64,000 bases of DNA from Streptomyces achromogenes (GTDB lineage Bacteria > Actinomycetota > Actinomycetes > Streptomycetales > Streptomycetaceae), in NCBI RefSeq assembly GCF_030816715.1, contig NZ_JAUSYH010000001.1, positions 6,014,001 to 6,078,000 of the forward strand. Reading direction: 5' to 3'. Position numbers and translations under genes: made by a program. Within the stretch, counting starts at the first letter, position 1. Each line of letters opens with the position of its first letter. The notes beneath the pieces are model-generated. The model had not been told where the DNA came from and did not search any database. It worked only from the letters and a program-made list of their open reading frames with translations. This document shows, piece by piece, positions 1-8,516 of the stretch.

Positions 1-549
1 GGCGTCTACGGCCTCCAGGACAAGTCGTTCTCCTTCACCGTCGGCCGCAGCCAGGTGTCCCTGGTGGACGCGGCCGAGCACACCATGCAGGTGCGGCGGG
101 ACGGCGAACTGCTGGCCACCGTGCCGATCACGGCCGGATCGCCGGAGAACACCACCTACAACGGCAAGATGGTGGTGAGCGAGATGCTGGAGCTGACCCG
201 GATGAACGGCGCCACGGTCGGCTTCAAGAAGGCGAACGGCAAGGGCGAGTACGACATTCCGGATGTACCGCACGCCATGCGGCTGACCGGTTCCGGCACC
301 TTCCTGCACGGCAACTACTGGGCGCAGGACGTCTTCGGCAGGGCCAACGTCAGCCACGGCTGCGTGGGTCTGCGGGACGTGAAGGGCGGCGGGTCGGACA
401 CGCCCGCGGGCTGGTTCTTCGACCGCTCGCTCGTCGGCGACGTCGTCGAGGTGGTCCACAGCAAGGACAAGCAGGTCGCCCCGGACAACGGCCTCGGCGG
501 CTGGAACATGACCTGGAAGGAGTGGACCGCGGGCAGTGCCCTGAAATGA
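1..549 (+). CDS. L,D-transpeptidase (C-terminal part, 5' end outside window)
   Basis: Reading frame 1 is open from base 1, so the gene starts upstream of the window. What remains is the end of an Ig-like domain followed by a complete YkuD/L,D-transpeptidase catalytic domain. The active-site motif SHGCVGLRD is visible, with the nucleophilic Cys codon at 361-363 and the partner HGNYW stretch before it. These enzymes act outside the membrane and make 3-3 cross-links between meso-DAP residues of peptidoglycan. Actinobacterial members usually carry a lipoprotein signal and one or two Ig-like domains; that part is not visible here. The next gene is a close paralogue, so the pair looks like a tandem duplication. 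Confidence 0.93.
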   Translation, partial: GVYGLQDKSFSFTVGRSQVSLVDAAEHTMQVRRDGELLATVPITAGSPENTTYNGKMVVSEMLELTRMNGATVGFKKANGKGEYDIPDVPHAMRLTGSGTFLHGNYWAQDVFGRANVSHGCVGLRDVKGGGSDTPAGWFFDRSLVGDVVEVVHSKDKQVAPDNGLGGWNMTWKEWTAGSALK

Positions 550-612
550 CCCTCGTTCCCGGTGCAACCATCCCCGCCGCTCCGCGGTCCCAGTTGGGAC
601 GGAACGGTGACC

Positions 613-716
613 TTGGCCTGACACGAAGCTCGAATTCGTACGGTTAATATGCGCCAGAGATCGCGCGGGAGCGCTGGGGTGGGGGCCTGACCAGGGCCTT
701 TCGAGGGGAGAACGAC
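613..716 (+). promoter_or_regulatory. Leader of the second L,D-transpeptidase gene with ribosome binding site
   Basis: The 167-bp gap between the two transpeptidase genes holds an AT-richer stretch with a -10-like TTAATAT at 644-650. A TTGGCC at 613-618 lies too far upstream to be its -35 with normal spacing. An AGGGGAG Shine-Dalgarno at about 704-710 sits 6 bases before the TTG start at 717 and decides that start. The paralogues may therefore be transcribed separately. The promoter call is inference. Confidence 0.4.
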
Positions 717-1967
717 TTGAACGTGCGACCGATATCGGGGGCGTCGGTTGGCGGGCGCTCACGGGGCCGCGACAGACGGCTGGCGCTGATCGTCGGCGGG
801 ATGCTGCTCGCCGTCACGGCGTGCGGCGGGGGCGACAACCCGGGTTCCGGGTCCGACGCGAAGGCCGGGGGCGACAAGGGAGCCACGGCCGCGGCGGAGA
901 GCAAGCAGTCGGAGGCGGTCGTCACCATCGCCCCGAAGACCGGCGCGAAGGACGTGGACACCAGCGGCGCCCTCAAGGTCACCGCGGCCAAGGGCAAGCT
1001 GACCGAGGTCACCGTCAAGGACGCCAAGGGCAGGAAGATCGACGGGGCGATCTCGGCCGACGGCGCCGGCTGGACGCCCGCCACCCACCTGGCCGCGTCC
1101 ACCGCGTACCAGGTGCACGCGGTCGCCAAGGACTCCGCCGGCCGCACGGCCGCCGAGGACTCCGCCTTCACCACGCTGAGCCCGCAGAACACCTTCATCG
1201 GCAACTTCACGCCCGAGGACGGCTCCACGGTCGGCGTCGGCATGCCGTTCTCGGTCCGGTTCACCCGCGGCATCACCAAGCCGGCGGACGTCGAGAAGGC
1301 CATCAGGATCACGACCGTGCCCGCGGTCGAGGTCGAGGGCCACTGGTTCGGCAACGACCGCCTGGACTTCCGCCCGGAGAAGTACTGGAAGGCCGGCACC
1401 AAGGTGAAGGTCGAGCTGAACCTCGACGGCGTGGAGGGCCGCAAGGGCGTCTACGGCAAGCAGTCCAAGACGCTGTCCTTCACCATCGGCCGCGACCAGG
1501 TGACCGTCGTGGACGCCAAGAAGCACACGATGCAGGTCACGCGGGAGGGCAAGGTCGTCAAGACCGTCCCGGTCACCACGGGCAAGCCGGGATACGCCAC
1601 CTGGAACGGCCAGATGGTCATCAGCGAGAAGTTCACCGTGACCCGCATGAACGGCGACACGGTCGGCTACGACGGCGAGTACGACATCAAGGACGTCCCG
1701 CACGCCATGCGGCTGACCAACTCCGGAACCTTCGTGCACGGCAACTACTGGGGCGGCGACGCCTTCGGCAACTACAACGCCAGCCACGGCTGCATCGGCC
1801 TGCGGGACGTGCGCGGAGGCTACGACGGCTCCGTGCCGGCCGCGTGGTTCTTCAACCAGTCGATGGTCGGCGACGTGGTCGTCGTGAAGAACTCCACCGA
1901 CCCGGTGGTCGACCCGTCCAACGGCCTCAACGGCTGGAACATCTCCTGGGCGGACTGGAAGAAGTAG
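717..1967 (+). CDS. L,D-transpeptidase lipoprotein with Ig-like domains
   Basis: This 416-aa secreted lipoprotein cross-links peptidoglycan (3-3 bonds) on the outer face of the membrane. The N-terminus has an Arg-rich stretch, a hydrophobic segment and the lipobox VTAC, giving Cys36 as lipidated residue. Two Ig-like regions follow (about residues 60-155 and 160-265), and then the YkuD domain with SHGCIGLRD, His357 and Cys359 as catalytic pair. Length and order match the LppS/Ldt family of actinobacteria. The TTG start at 717 is preceded by AGGGGAG at good spacing; GTG at 723 is an alternative. It is very similar to the preceding gene through the whole catalytic domain. A perfect hairpin follows the stop. 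Confidence 0.95.
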   Translation: MNVRPISGASVGGRSRGRDRRLALIVGGMLLAVTACGGGDNPGSGSDAKAGGDKGATAAAESKQSEAVVTIAPKTGAKDVDTSGALKVTAAKGKLTEVTVKDAKGRKIDGAISADGAGWTPATHLAASTAYQVHAVAKDSAGRTAAEDSAFTTLSPQNTFIGNFTPEDGSTVGVGMPFSVRFTRGITKPADVEKAIRITTVPAVEVEGHWFGNDRLDFRPEKYWKAGTKVKVELNLDGVEGRKGVYGKQSKTLSFTIGRDQVTVVDAKKHTMQVTREGKVVKTVPVTTGKPGYATWNGQMVISEKFTVTRMNGDTVGYDGEYDIKDVPHAMRLTNSGTFVHGNYWGGDAFGNYNASHGCIGLRDVRGGYDGSVPAAWFFNQSMVGDVVVVKNSTDPVVDPSNGLNGWNISWADWKK

Positions 1968-1993
1968 GGTTCCCCCCTCCTGCTCTCGCGGGC

Positions 1994-2026
1994 GGGCCCG
2001 GTGCTGTGACACACGGCACCGGGCCC
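1994..2026 (+). terminator. Hairpin terminator after the L,D-transpeptidase gene
   Basis: A perfect 11-bp stem (GGGCCCGGTGC / GCACCGGGCCC) with an 11-base loop starts 27 bases after the stop codon at 1967. There is no U-tract, as is common for Streptomyces terminators. It separates the transpeptidases from the hydratase gene. Confidence 0.75.
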
Positions 2027-2056
2027 GTCGTCGTTAGTGGTGGTTAACCTGCTGCC

Positions 2057-2824
2057 ATGACCGTGAATCTCGAAGTCGCCGAAGGCGTCGGCACGATCCG
2101 CCTCGACCGTCCGCCCATGAACGCGCTGGACGTCGCCACGCAGGACCGTCTCAAGGAGCTCGCCGAGGAGGCGACCCGGCGGGAGGATGTCCGCGCGGTC
2201 GTCCTGTACGGCGGCGAGAAGGTGTTCGCGGCGGGCGCGGACATCAAGGAGATGCAGGACATGGACCACACCGCGATGGTGCTGCGCTCCCGTGCCCTGC
2301 AGGAGTCCTTCACGGCGGTGGCCCGCATCCCCAAGCCGGTCGTGGCGGCGGTGACCGGGTACGCGCTGGGCGGCGGCTGTGAACTCGCGCTCTGCGCCGA
2401 CTTCCGCATCGCCGGGGACGGCGCCAGGCTGGGCCAGCCGGAGATCCTGCTCGGACTGATCCCCGGGGCCGGCGGCACCCAGCGCCTCTCCCGGCTGATC
2501 GGTCCCTCCAAGGCGAAGGACCTGATCTTCACGGGCCGGATGGTCAAGGCGGACGAGGCGCTGGCCCTCGGGCTGGTGGACCGGGTGGTGCCGGCCGCCG
2601 AGGTGTACACCGAGGCGCACGCCTGGGCGGCGAAACTGGCGCAGGGGCCGGCGCTGGCGCTGCGCGCCGCGAAGGAGGCGATCGACACCGGTCTGGAGAC
2701 GGACGTCGAGACGGGACTGGCGGTGGAACGCACCTGGTTCGCCGGTCTGTTCGCCACCGCCGACCGTGAGACCGGCATGCGCAGCTTCGTGGAGGAAGGG
2801 CCCGGCAAGGCCAAGTTCCTGTGA
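2057..2824 (+). CDS. Enoyl-CoA hydratase/isomerase family protein
   Basis: A 255-aa crotonase-fold protein. The two oxyanion-hole segments are present, AAGADIKEM (about residues 58-66) and GYALGGGCELALCADFR (about 97-113). The downstream Glu-bearing stretch typical of hydratases, GQPEILLGLIPGAGGTQRL, is also intact, so a true 2-enoyl-CoA hydratase activity in beta-oxidation is likely. The substrate chain length cannot be read from sequence. It starts with ATG 30 bases after a strong hairpin and appears monocistronic. Confidence 0.93.
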   Translation: MTVNLEVAEGVGTIRLDRPPMNALDVATQDRLKELAEEATRREDVRAVVLYGGEKVFAAGADIKEMQDMDHTAMVLRSRALQESFTAVARIPKPVVAAVTGYALGGGCELALCADFRIAGDGARLGQPEILLGLIPGAGGTQRLSRLIGPSKAKDLIFTGRMVKADEALALGLVDRVVPAAEVYTEAHAWAAKLAQGPALALRAAKEAIDTGLETDVETGLAVERTWFAGLFATADRETGMRSFVEEGPGKAKFL

Positions 2825-2907
2825 GTGACCTGTCTTTCCCGGGCGGCGTCGGCAGTTGCTCTTGACGGCACGTCTCACCCGCGTCCCTCGATGGGGCGGT
2901 TTAGGGG

Positions 2908-2929
2908 AACCTTAAGGCAACCTTAAGCC
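2908..2929. repeat. Two adjacent 11-bp direct repeats, AACCTTAAGGC / AACCTTAAGCC
   Basis: Two copies of an 11-bp unit lie head to tail in the 288-bp gap before the ATPase gene at 3113, differing only at position 10. An 11-bp period with an AT-rich core is typical of binding sites for OmpR/PhoB-type response regulators, which contact one helical turn per monomer. No regulator can be assigned. The same bases also form inverted CTTAAG pairs. The rest of the gap (2825-3112) holds no gene that I can support. Confidence 0.4.
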
Positions 2930-3112
2930 TGCTTTGTCGGGGGAACCCGGCGCTTGCCGCGGAGCGGGTCTTCGCGGCAGGTCAGGGTGGGTTTGTCGGT
3001 ATCTGTACTGCCGTTGGCATATGCCGTTCGAGCCAATCGGAACGAGTGATTCCGGGGGGCGTATTCCACAGGAACGGCCCCGGAGGGTGCCCGTGGCGGC
3101 CATGATGGGGGC

Positions 3113-3616
3113 ATGGCGGGGCTGGAGGGCATCGAACAGCCGCGGGGACACAGCCGTGCGGCCGCGGCGCGCTGGTCGCCCGCGGTGGAGGACGAACAGG
3201 CGCTCAAGGCGCTGGAGTTGTTCGGCAATCCGACGGAGGGCGAGGTTCCGTTGCCGTCCCGCCCCGAGTCCGCCGCCGCGGCCCGCCGACTGGCCCAGGT
3301 CGTGGTCCTGCGCCAGTGGGGGCTCGGTCCCAAGATGGCCGAGGACGTGGTCCTGCTCGTCTCCGAGCTCGTCGGCAACGCCGTGCGGCACACCGGCGCC
3401 CGCGTCTTCGGCCTGCGGATGCGACGCCGGCGCGGCTGGATCCGCGTCGAGGTCCGCGACCCCTCCCGCGGGCTGCCCTGTCTGATGCCGGTTCAGGAGA
3501 TGGACGTCAGCGGGCGGGGCCTCTTCCTCATCGACAAGCTGTCCGACCGGTGGGGGGTCGACCTGCTGCCCCGCGGGAAGACGACCTGGTTCGAGATGCG
3601 GGCCGCCGACCGCTGA
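3113..3616 (+). CDS. Anti-sigma-factor-like ATP-binding protein (HATPase_c)
   Basis: A 167-aa small cytoplasmic protein with a GHKL ATPase domain like RsbW/SpoIIAB. The N-box SELVGNAVRHTGA lies near residues 83-95, followed by a D-x-S region (VRDPSRGLP) and a short G-box, GRGLFLIDKLSDRWG. There is no sensor, membrane or histidine-phosphotransfer domain. Streptomyces encode dozens of these stand-alone ATPases, thought to be anti-sigma or switch kinases; the partner is unknown, and no sigma or anti-anti-sigma gene lies next to it. The ATG at 3113 has a GGGGG run just upstream. The preceding gap carries 11-bp direct repeats that may regulate it. Confidence 0.85.
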   Translation: MAGLEGIEQPRGHSRAAAARWSPAVEDEQALKALELFGNPTEGEVPLPSRPESAAAARRLAQVVVLRQWGLGPKMAEDVVLLVSELVGNAVRHTGARVFGLRMRRRRGWIRVEVRDPSRGLPCLMPVQEMDVSGRGLFLIDKLSDRWGVDLLPRGKTTWFEMRAADR

Positions 3617-3690
3617 CCGGTCCGTCCGGTGCCGGCCGGCGGACGCGGCCGAGGCGTCAATGGCCGGAATTGCGGCATATCACCCCTTAA

Positions 3691-4524
3691 ATGGTGCGGG
3701 TGACCCCATCCGACCGCCGTTCCGCGCTGCGGGCGGGCGCCGGGCTCGTCGCCGGGGGTGCGTTCGCGGCCGGGTGCTCGCCCGCCGTGTCCTCCTCCGG
3801 CGTCGCCGTCCGGTCCGCCGCCGACTCCCGGTCTCCCGACTCCCGGTCTCCCGACGGCCGGACTCCCGACTCCCGGTCTCCCGCCGGCCCGGCCGCCGCC
3901 CCCGCTCCGCGCGCCTTCCCCGGTCAGCCCGCCCAGATCACGCACGGCCCCCGCGACCGTCCCCGGGTCGCGCTCACCTTCCACGGGCAGGGCGAGCCCG
4001 CCATGGCCCGCGCCCTGCTCGGCGAAGCCGAACGGCACGGCGCCCGGGTCACCGTCCTGGCCGTCGGGACCTGGCTCGACGAACACCCCGACCTCGCCCG
4101 CCGGGTCCTCGACGGCGGCCACGACCTCGGCAACCACACCCAGCGGCACCTGGACGTCAACGCCATGTCCGAGGCCGAGGCGACGGCCGAGATCACCGGG
4201 TGCGCACAGCGGCTGCGCCGGCTCACCGGATCCGTGGGCACCTGGTTCCGGCCCTCCCGAGCCGCCCGCGCCTCCCCGCTCGTCGTGGCGCTGGCCCGGC
4301 GGGCCGGCTACCCGCACGTCCTGTCCTATGACGTCGACTCCCTCGACTTCACCTCGCCCGGCGCCCCCGCCGTCACCCGCAACGTCCTCGACAAGATCCG
4401 CGACGGGTCCGTCGTGAGCCTGCACTTCGGGTACGCGGACACGGTCGCCGCACTCCCCGCCCTGCTGGACGAACTCGACCGCCGCGGACTGCGTGCGGTC
4501 ACTGCCACGGAGCTGATCGGCTGA
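3691..4524 (+). CDS. Polysaccharide deacetylase-fold lipoprotein with degenerate active site
   Basis: A 277-aa exported protein. The N-terminus reads as a Tat-like lipoprotein signal (DRRSALRAGAGLVAGGAFAAGC) followed by a Ser/Pro/Asp linker made of 15-bp repeats. Residues from about 90 on follow the NodB fold. The second metal motif is kept (NHTQRHLD), but the first, normally TFDDG with the catalytic Asp, reads TFHGQG, and the third (RxPxG) reads RPSRA. The final LH motif is retained (SLHFG). Deacetylase activity on peptidoglycan or polysaccharide is therefore doubtful; a binding or altered role is possible. The stop overlaps the next ATG by one base (TGATG), so the beta-propeller gene is translationally coupled. 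Confidence 0.82.
   Translation: MVRVTPSDRRSALRAGAGLVAGGAFAAGCSPAVSSSGVAVRSAADSRSPDSRSPDGRTPDSRSPAGPAAAPAPRAFPGQPAQITHGPRDRPRVALTFHGQGEPAMARALLGEAERHGARVTVLAVGTWLDEHPDLARRVLDGGHDLGNHTQRHLDVNAMSEAEATAEITGCAQRLRRLTGSVGTWFRPSRAARASPLVVALARRAGYPHVLSYDVDSLDFTSPGAPAVTRNVLDKIRDGSVVSLHFGYADTVAALPALLDELDRRGLRAVTATELIG
3823..3882 (+). repeat. Four tandem copies of a 15-bp coding unit
   Basis: The unit GACTCCCGGTCTCCC occurs at 3823, 3838 and 3868, with a variant copy at 3853. It encodes the repeated pentapeptide DSRSP in the linker between the lipidated Cys and the NodB-like domain. Copy number probably varies between strains by slippage. Confidence 0.9.
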
Positions 4525-5714
4525 TGCGCCGCAACCTCGTCACAAGCGCCCTGCTCACCGGCGCAGCCCTCGCCGTCCTCGCCGCCTGCGGCACCGATGC
4601 CCGAAGCGGCGCGGACGGGACGGGTCGGACCACCGAGCGGGCCGTGCCCGCGCCGGTGAAGAAGGCCGCCAGACCGGTCGTCGACGGCCTGCCGGGCATG
4701 CCGCCCGTGCTCGACCCCAAGGACGTCTACGCCGCCGACCGCCCGAACCGGCTCTCCCCGGTGGTCAAGGACTTCCCGTCCCGGGTCTACGTGCCCAACA
4801 CGGAGTCCGACACCGTCTCCGTCATCGACCCGAAGACCTACCGGGTGATCGAGACGATCCGCGTCGGACGCCAGCCGCAGCACGTCGTCCCCTCCTGGGA
4901 TCTCAAGACCCTCTGGGTCAACAACGACCGCGGGAACACCCTCACCCCGATCGACCCCGCGACCGGGAAGACGGGCAAGCCGGTCGAGGTGCACGACCCC
5001 TACAACCTCTACTTCACGCCCAACGGCAAGTACGCCGTCGTCATGGCCTCCCTCGACCGAGAGCTCGTCTTCCGGGACCCGCACACGATGAAGCGGATCA
5101 AGACCGAGCCGGTCACCTGCTACGGCGTCAACCACGCAGACTTCTCCCTGGACGGCAAGTACTTCATCGTGTCCTGCGAGTTCAGCGGCGAACTGCTCAA
5201 GGTCGACACCGAGCGGATGAAGGTGGTCGCCCAGCAGAAGCTGCCGCTCAAGGGCGCCATGCCGCAGGACGTGAAGGTCTCGCCGGACGGCAAGCTGTTC
5301 TACGTCGCCGACATGATGGCCCACGGCATGTGGATCGTCGACGGCGGCACCTTCGGCAAGCCGCGGTTCCTGCACACCGGCAAGGGCTGCCACGGGCTGT
5401 ACGTCAGCCGCGACTCCCGCGAGATGTACGTCACCAACCGCGGCGAGGGCACCGTCTCCGTCTTCGACTTCACCAAGGGCGAGCTGACCAAGAAGTGGCG
5501 CCTCCCGGACGGGGGCAGCCCCGACATGGGCGGCGTCTCGGCGGACGGCAAGGTCCTGTGGCTGTCCGGGCGGTACAACGCCGAGGTGTACGCGATCGAC
5601 ACCGCCGACGGCCATCAGCTCGCCCGCATCAAGGTCGGCGGCGGCCCGCACGGCCTGGCCGTCTATCCGCAGCCCGGCCGCTACTCGCTCGGCCACACCG
5701 GGGTCTTCCGCTAG
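4524..5714 (+). CDS. YncE/YVTN-type beta-propeller lipoprotein
   Basis: A 396-aa exported protein with lipobox LAAC (Cys22). The mature part is built of repeated blades of the YVTN type, such as VYVPNTESDTVSVIDPKTYR, LWVNNDRGNTLTPIDPATGK, MYVTNRGEGTVSVFDF and LWLSGRYNAEVYAIDT, giving a seven-bladed propeller. Related proteins bind DNA, metals or protein partners in the periplasm or cell wall; no enzyme activity is predicted. The start overlaps the stop of the NodB-like lipoprotein by one base, so the two are probably made together and may form a surface complex. Confidence 0.88.
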   Translation: MRRNLVTSALLTGAALAVLAACGTDARSGADGTGRTTERAVPAPVKKAARPVVDGLPGMPPVLDPKDVYAADRPNRLSPVVKDFPSRVYVPNTESDTVSVIDPKTYRVIETIRVGRQPQHVVPSWDLKTLWVNNDRGNTLTPIDPATGKTGKPVEVHDPYNLYFTPNGKYAVVMASLDRELVFRDPHTMKRIKTEPVTCYGVNHADFSLDGKYFIVSCEFSGELLKVDTERMKVVAQQKLPLKGAMPQDVKVSPDGKLFYVADMMAHGMWIVDGGTFGKPRFLHTGKGCHGLYVSRDSREMYVTNRGEGTVSVFDFTKGELTKKWRLPDGGSPDMGGVSADGKVLWLSGRYNAEVYAIDTADGHQLARIKVGGGPHGLAVYPQPGRYSLGHTGVFR

Positions 5715-5821
5715 CGGGAGGTCCTGCGTCCGGCGGGCGCCGGGGCCGTTAATCTGGCCTGCGTCAGTTGGACAGCAGAACAGCACATGTGCCGCAGGGC
5801 ATGAAGAAGAGGGGCGGACCG

Positions 5822-6034
5822 GTGGCCGACATCGAAGAAGCGCGCAACCATTTCCAGCGGATCGACACGGACGGCGACGGCTTCATCACCGCAGCCGAGT
5901 TCAAGACCGCCCTGGCCCAGCAGGGCGACTGGAACGTCACCGAGTCGGTCGCCGAGGCCATCATCAAGTCCCGCGACCTGAACGGCGACAAGGTCCTCTC
6001 GTTCGACGAGTTCTGGGCTCACCTGAACAAGTGA
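5822..6034 (+). CDS. cabB: Calmodulin-like calcium-binding protein, two EF-hands
   Basis: A 70-aa acidic protein with two canonical 12-residue EF-hand loops, DTDGDGFITAAE and DLNGDKVLSFDE, each with Asp/Asn at positions 1, 3, 5 and Glu at 12. It matches the small Streptomyces calmodulin-like CabB. It is cytoplasmic, binds Ca2+ and could act as sensor or buffer. I chose GTG at 5822 because GAGGGGCGG lies just upstream and the product then begins VADIEEARNHF, as expected for this family. Longer starts at 5768 and 5801 would add a basic extension lacking a good ribosome site. A hairpin terminator follows. Confidence 0.88.
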   Translation: MADIEEARNHFQRIDTDGDGFITAAEFKTALAQQGDWNVTESVAEAIIKSRDLNGDKVLSFDEFWAHLNK

Positions 6035-6066
6035 CGGGAGCCCGCACGGGCTGACGTGAACCGACT

Positions 6067-6092
6067 GGGGGCGCCGCGACGGGGGCGCCCCC
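6067..6092 (+). terminator. Hairpin terminator after cabB
   Basis: A perfect 9-bp stem (GGGGGCGCC / GGCGCCCCC) with an 8-base loop starts 33 bases after the cabB stop. CCTTCGTCG follows; there is no long U-run. Confidence 0.7.
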
Positions 6093-6231
6093 TTCGTCGT
6101 GGGCCGAAGACCGTCGCGGGGGACCGGAATAGATCCCCGCCGGTCCAGGTTGACGCCTCCAGAAGCATGCATGTGCATTGATTATCCGGTGCTCATCGAC
6201 CACGCACGGCTCCTGGAAGGCAAGGCCTGTC

Positions 6232-6894
6232 ATGAAGATCGGCATCATCGGCGCGGGCAACATCGGCGGCAACCTCACCCGGCGCCTCTCCGCCCTCGGC
6301 CACGACGTCTCCGTCGCGAACTCCCGCGGCCCGCACACGCTGACGGAGCTCGCCGAGGCCACGGGGGCCACCCCCGTCGCCGTCGAGGAGGCGGCGCGCG
6401 GCGCCGAGGTCGTCGTGGTCACCATCCCGCTGAAGGCGGTTCCGCACCTGCCGTCCGGCATCCTGGACGGCGCGGCCGACGGCCTGGTCGTCATCGACAC
6501 CAACAACTACTACCCGCAGCAGCGCGACGGGAGGATCGCAGCCATCGAGGACGAGGGCATCACCGAGAGCCGCTGGGTCGAGCACCAGCTCGGCCACCCG
6601 GTAGTCAAGGCCTTCAACGGCACCTACGCCCAGGACATCCTGGACCGCCCGCTGGCCGCCGGCCACCCCGACCGCATGGCGCTCCCGGTCGCCGGCGACG
6701 ACGAGGCGGCCAAGGCGACGGTGCGCGCCCTGATCGACGAGCTCGGCTTCGACACCGTCGACGCGGGCGGCATCGCCGACTCCTGGCGCCAGCAGCCCGA
6801 CACCCCGGTCTACGGTCTGCAGGCCGGCGTCGAGGCCGTCACCAAGGCCCTGGCCGAGGCGACCCCGGAACGCCCTGCGGCCTTCCGCGGCTAG
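6232..6894 (+). CDS. F420/NADP-dependent oxidoreductase-like dinucleotide-binding protein
   Basis: A 220-aa single-Rossmann protein. MKIGIIGAGNIGGNLTRRL gives the GxGxxG motif at residues 7-12, followed by ANSRGP at the end of beta-2, which in this family (F420-dependent NADP reductase, Fno-like) selects NADP. The later NTNNYY and KAFNGTYAQ segments also fit the family. It may move hydride between F420H2 and NADP, or may be a close relative with another small substrate. ATG at 6232 is chosen since the product then begins directly with the Rossmann strand and GGAAGG lies 11 bases upstream; 6178 would add an unlikely extension. Confidence 0.85.
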   Translation: MKIGIIGAGNIGGNLTRRLSALGHDVSVANSRGPHTLTELAEATGATPVAVEEAARGAEVVVVTIPLKAVPHLPSGILDGAADGLVVIDTNNYYPQQRDGRIAAIEDEGITESRWVEHQLGHPVVKAFNGTYAQDILDRPLAAGHPDRMALPVAGDDEAAKATVRALIDELGFDTVDAGGIADSWRQQPDTPVYGLQAGVEAVTKALAEATPERPAAFRG

Positions 6895-6931
6895 GGCCCG
6901 CCGTTCGGGGCCGGGCCGGATCGGGCCCGGA

Positions 6932-7066
6932 TCACACGATCGTGAGGGGCACGTGCGGCCCGTCCGGCAGCTCGACCGCGATCGGGTCGCCGGGCCGCAC
7001 GACGCCGGAGTACCTGCCGTTGCCGCCGGCGGCGCCGACCGGCCCGCTCATCCTGGGATCCCTCAT
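6932..7066 (-). pseudogene. Short open frame resembling the C-terminal end of a MOSC-domain protein
   Basis: Between sdaA and the preceding gene, the minus strand encodes up to 44 residues ending in VVRPGDPIAVELPDGPHVPL. This resembles the conserved tail (V-R-P-G-D-P-I/V) of MOSC sulfur-carrier domains as I remember them, but nothing of the rest of a MOSC domain is present. An AAGAGGA sits just before the first ATG (7066), and a second ATG is at 7051. It could be a gene remnant, or a small translated frame downstream of sdaA. The family match rests on memory of the motif. Confidence 0.35.
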
Positions 7067-7092
7067 TCCTCTTCCCCCCGGTTCCCGCCGGC

Positions 7093-8460
<1,368 letters not shown>

Positions 8461-8516
8461 GGGAACTCCTCGAGAAAGGGCGGGGGCGCACGTCGTCGGG
8501 CGCCCCCACCAGGGAA

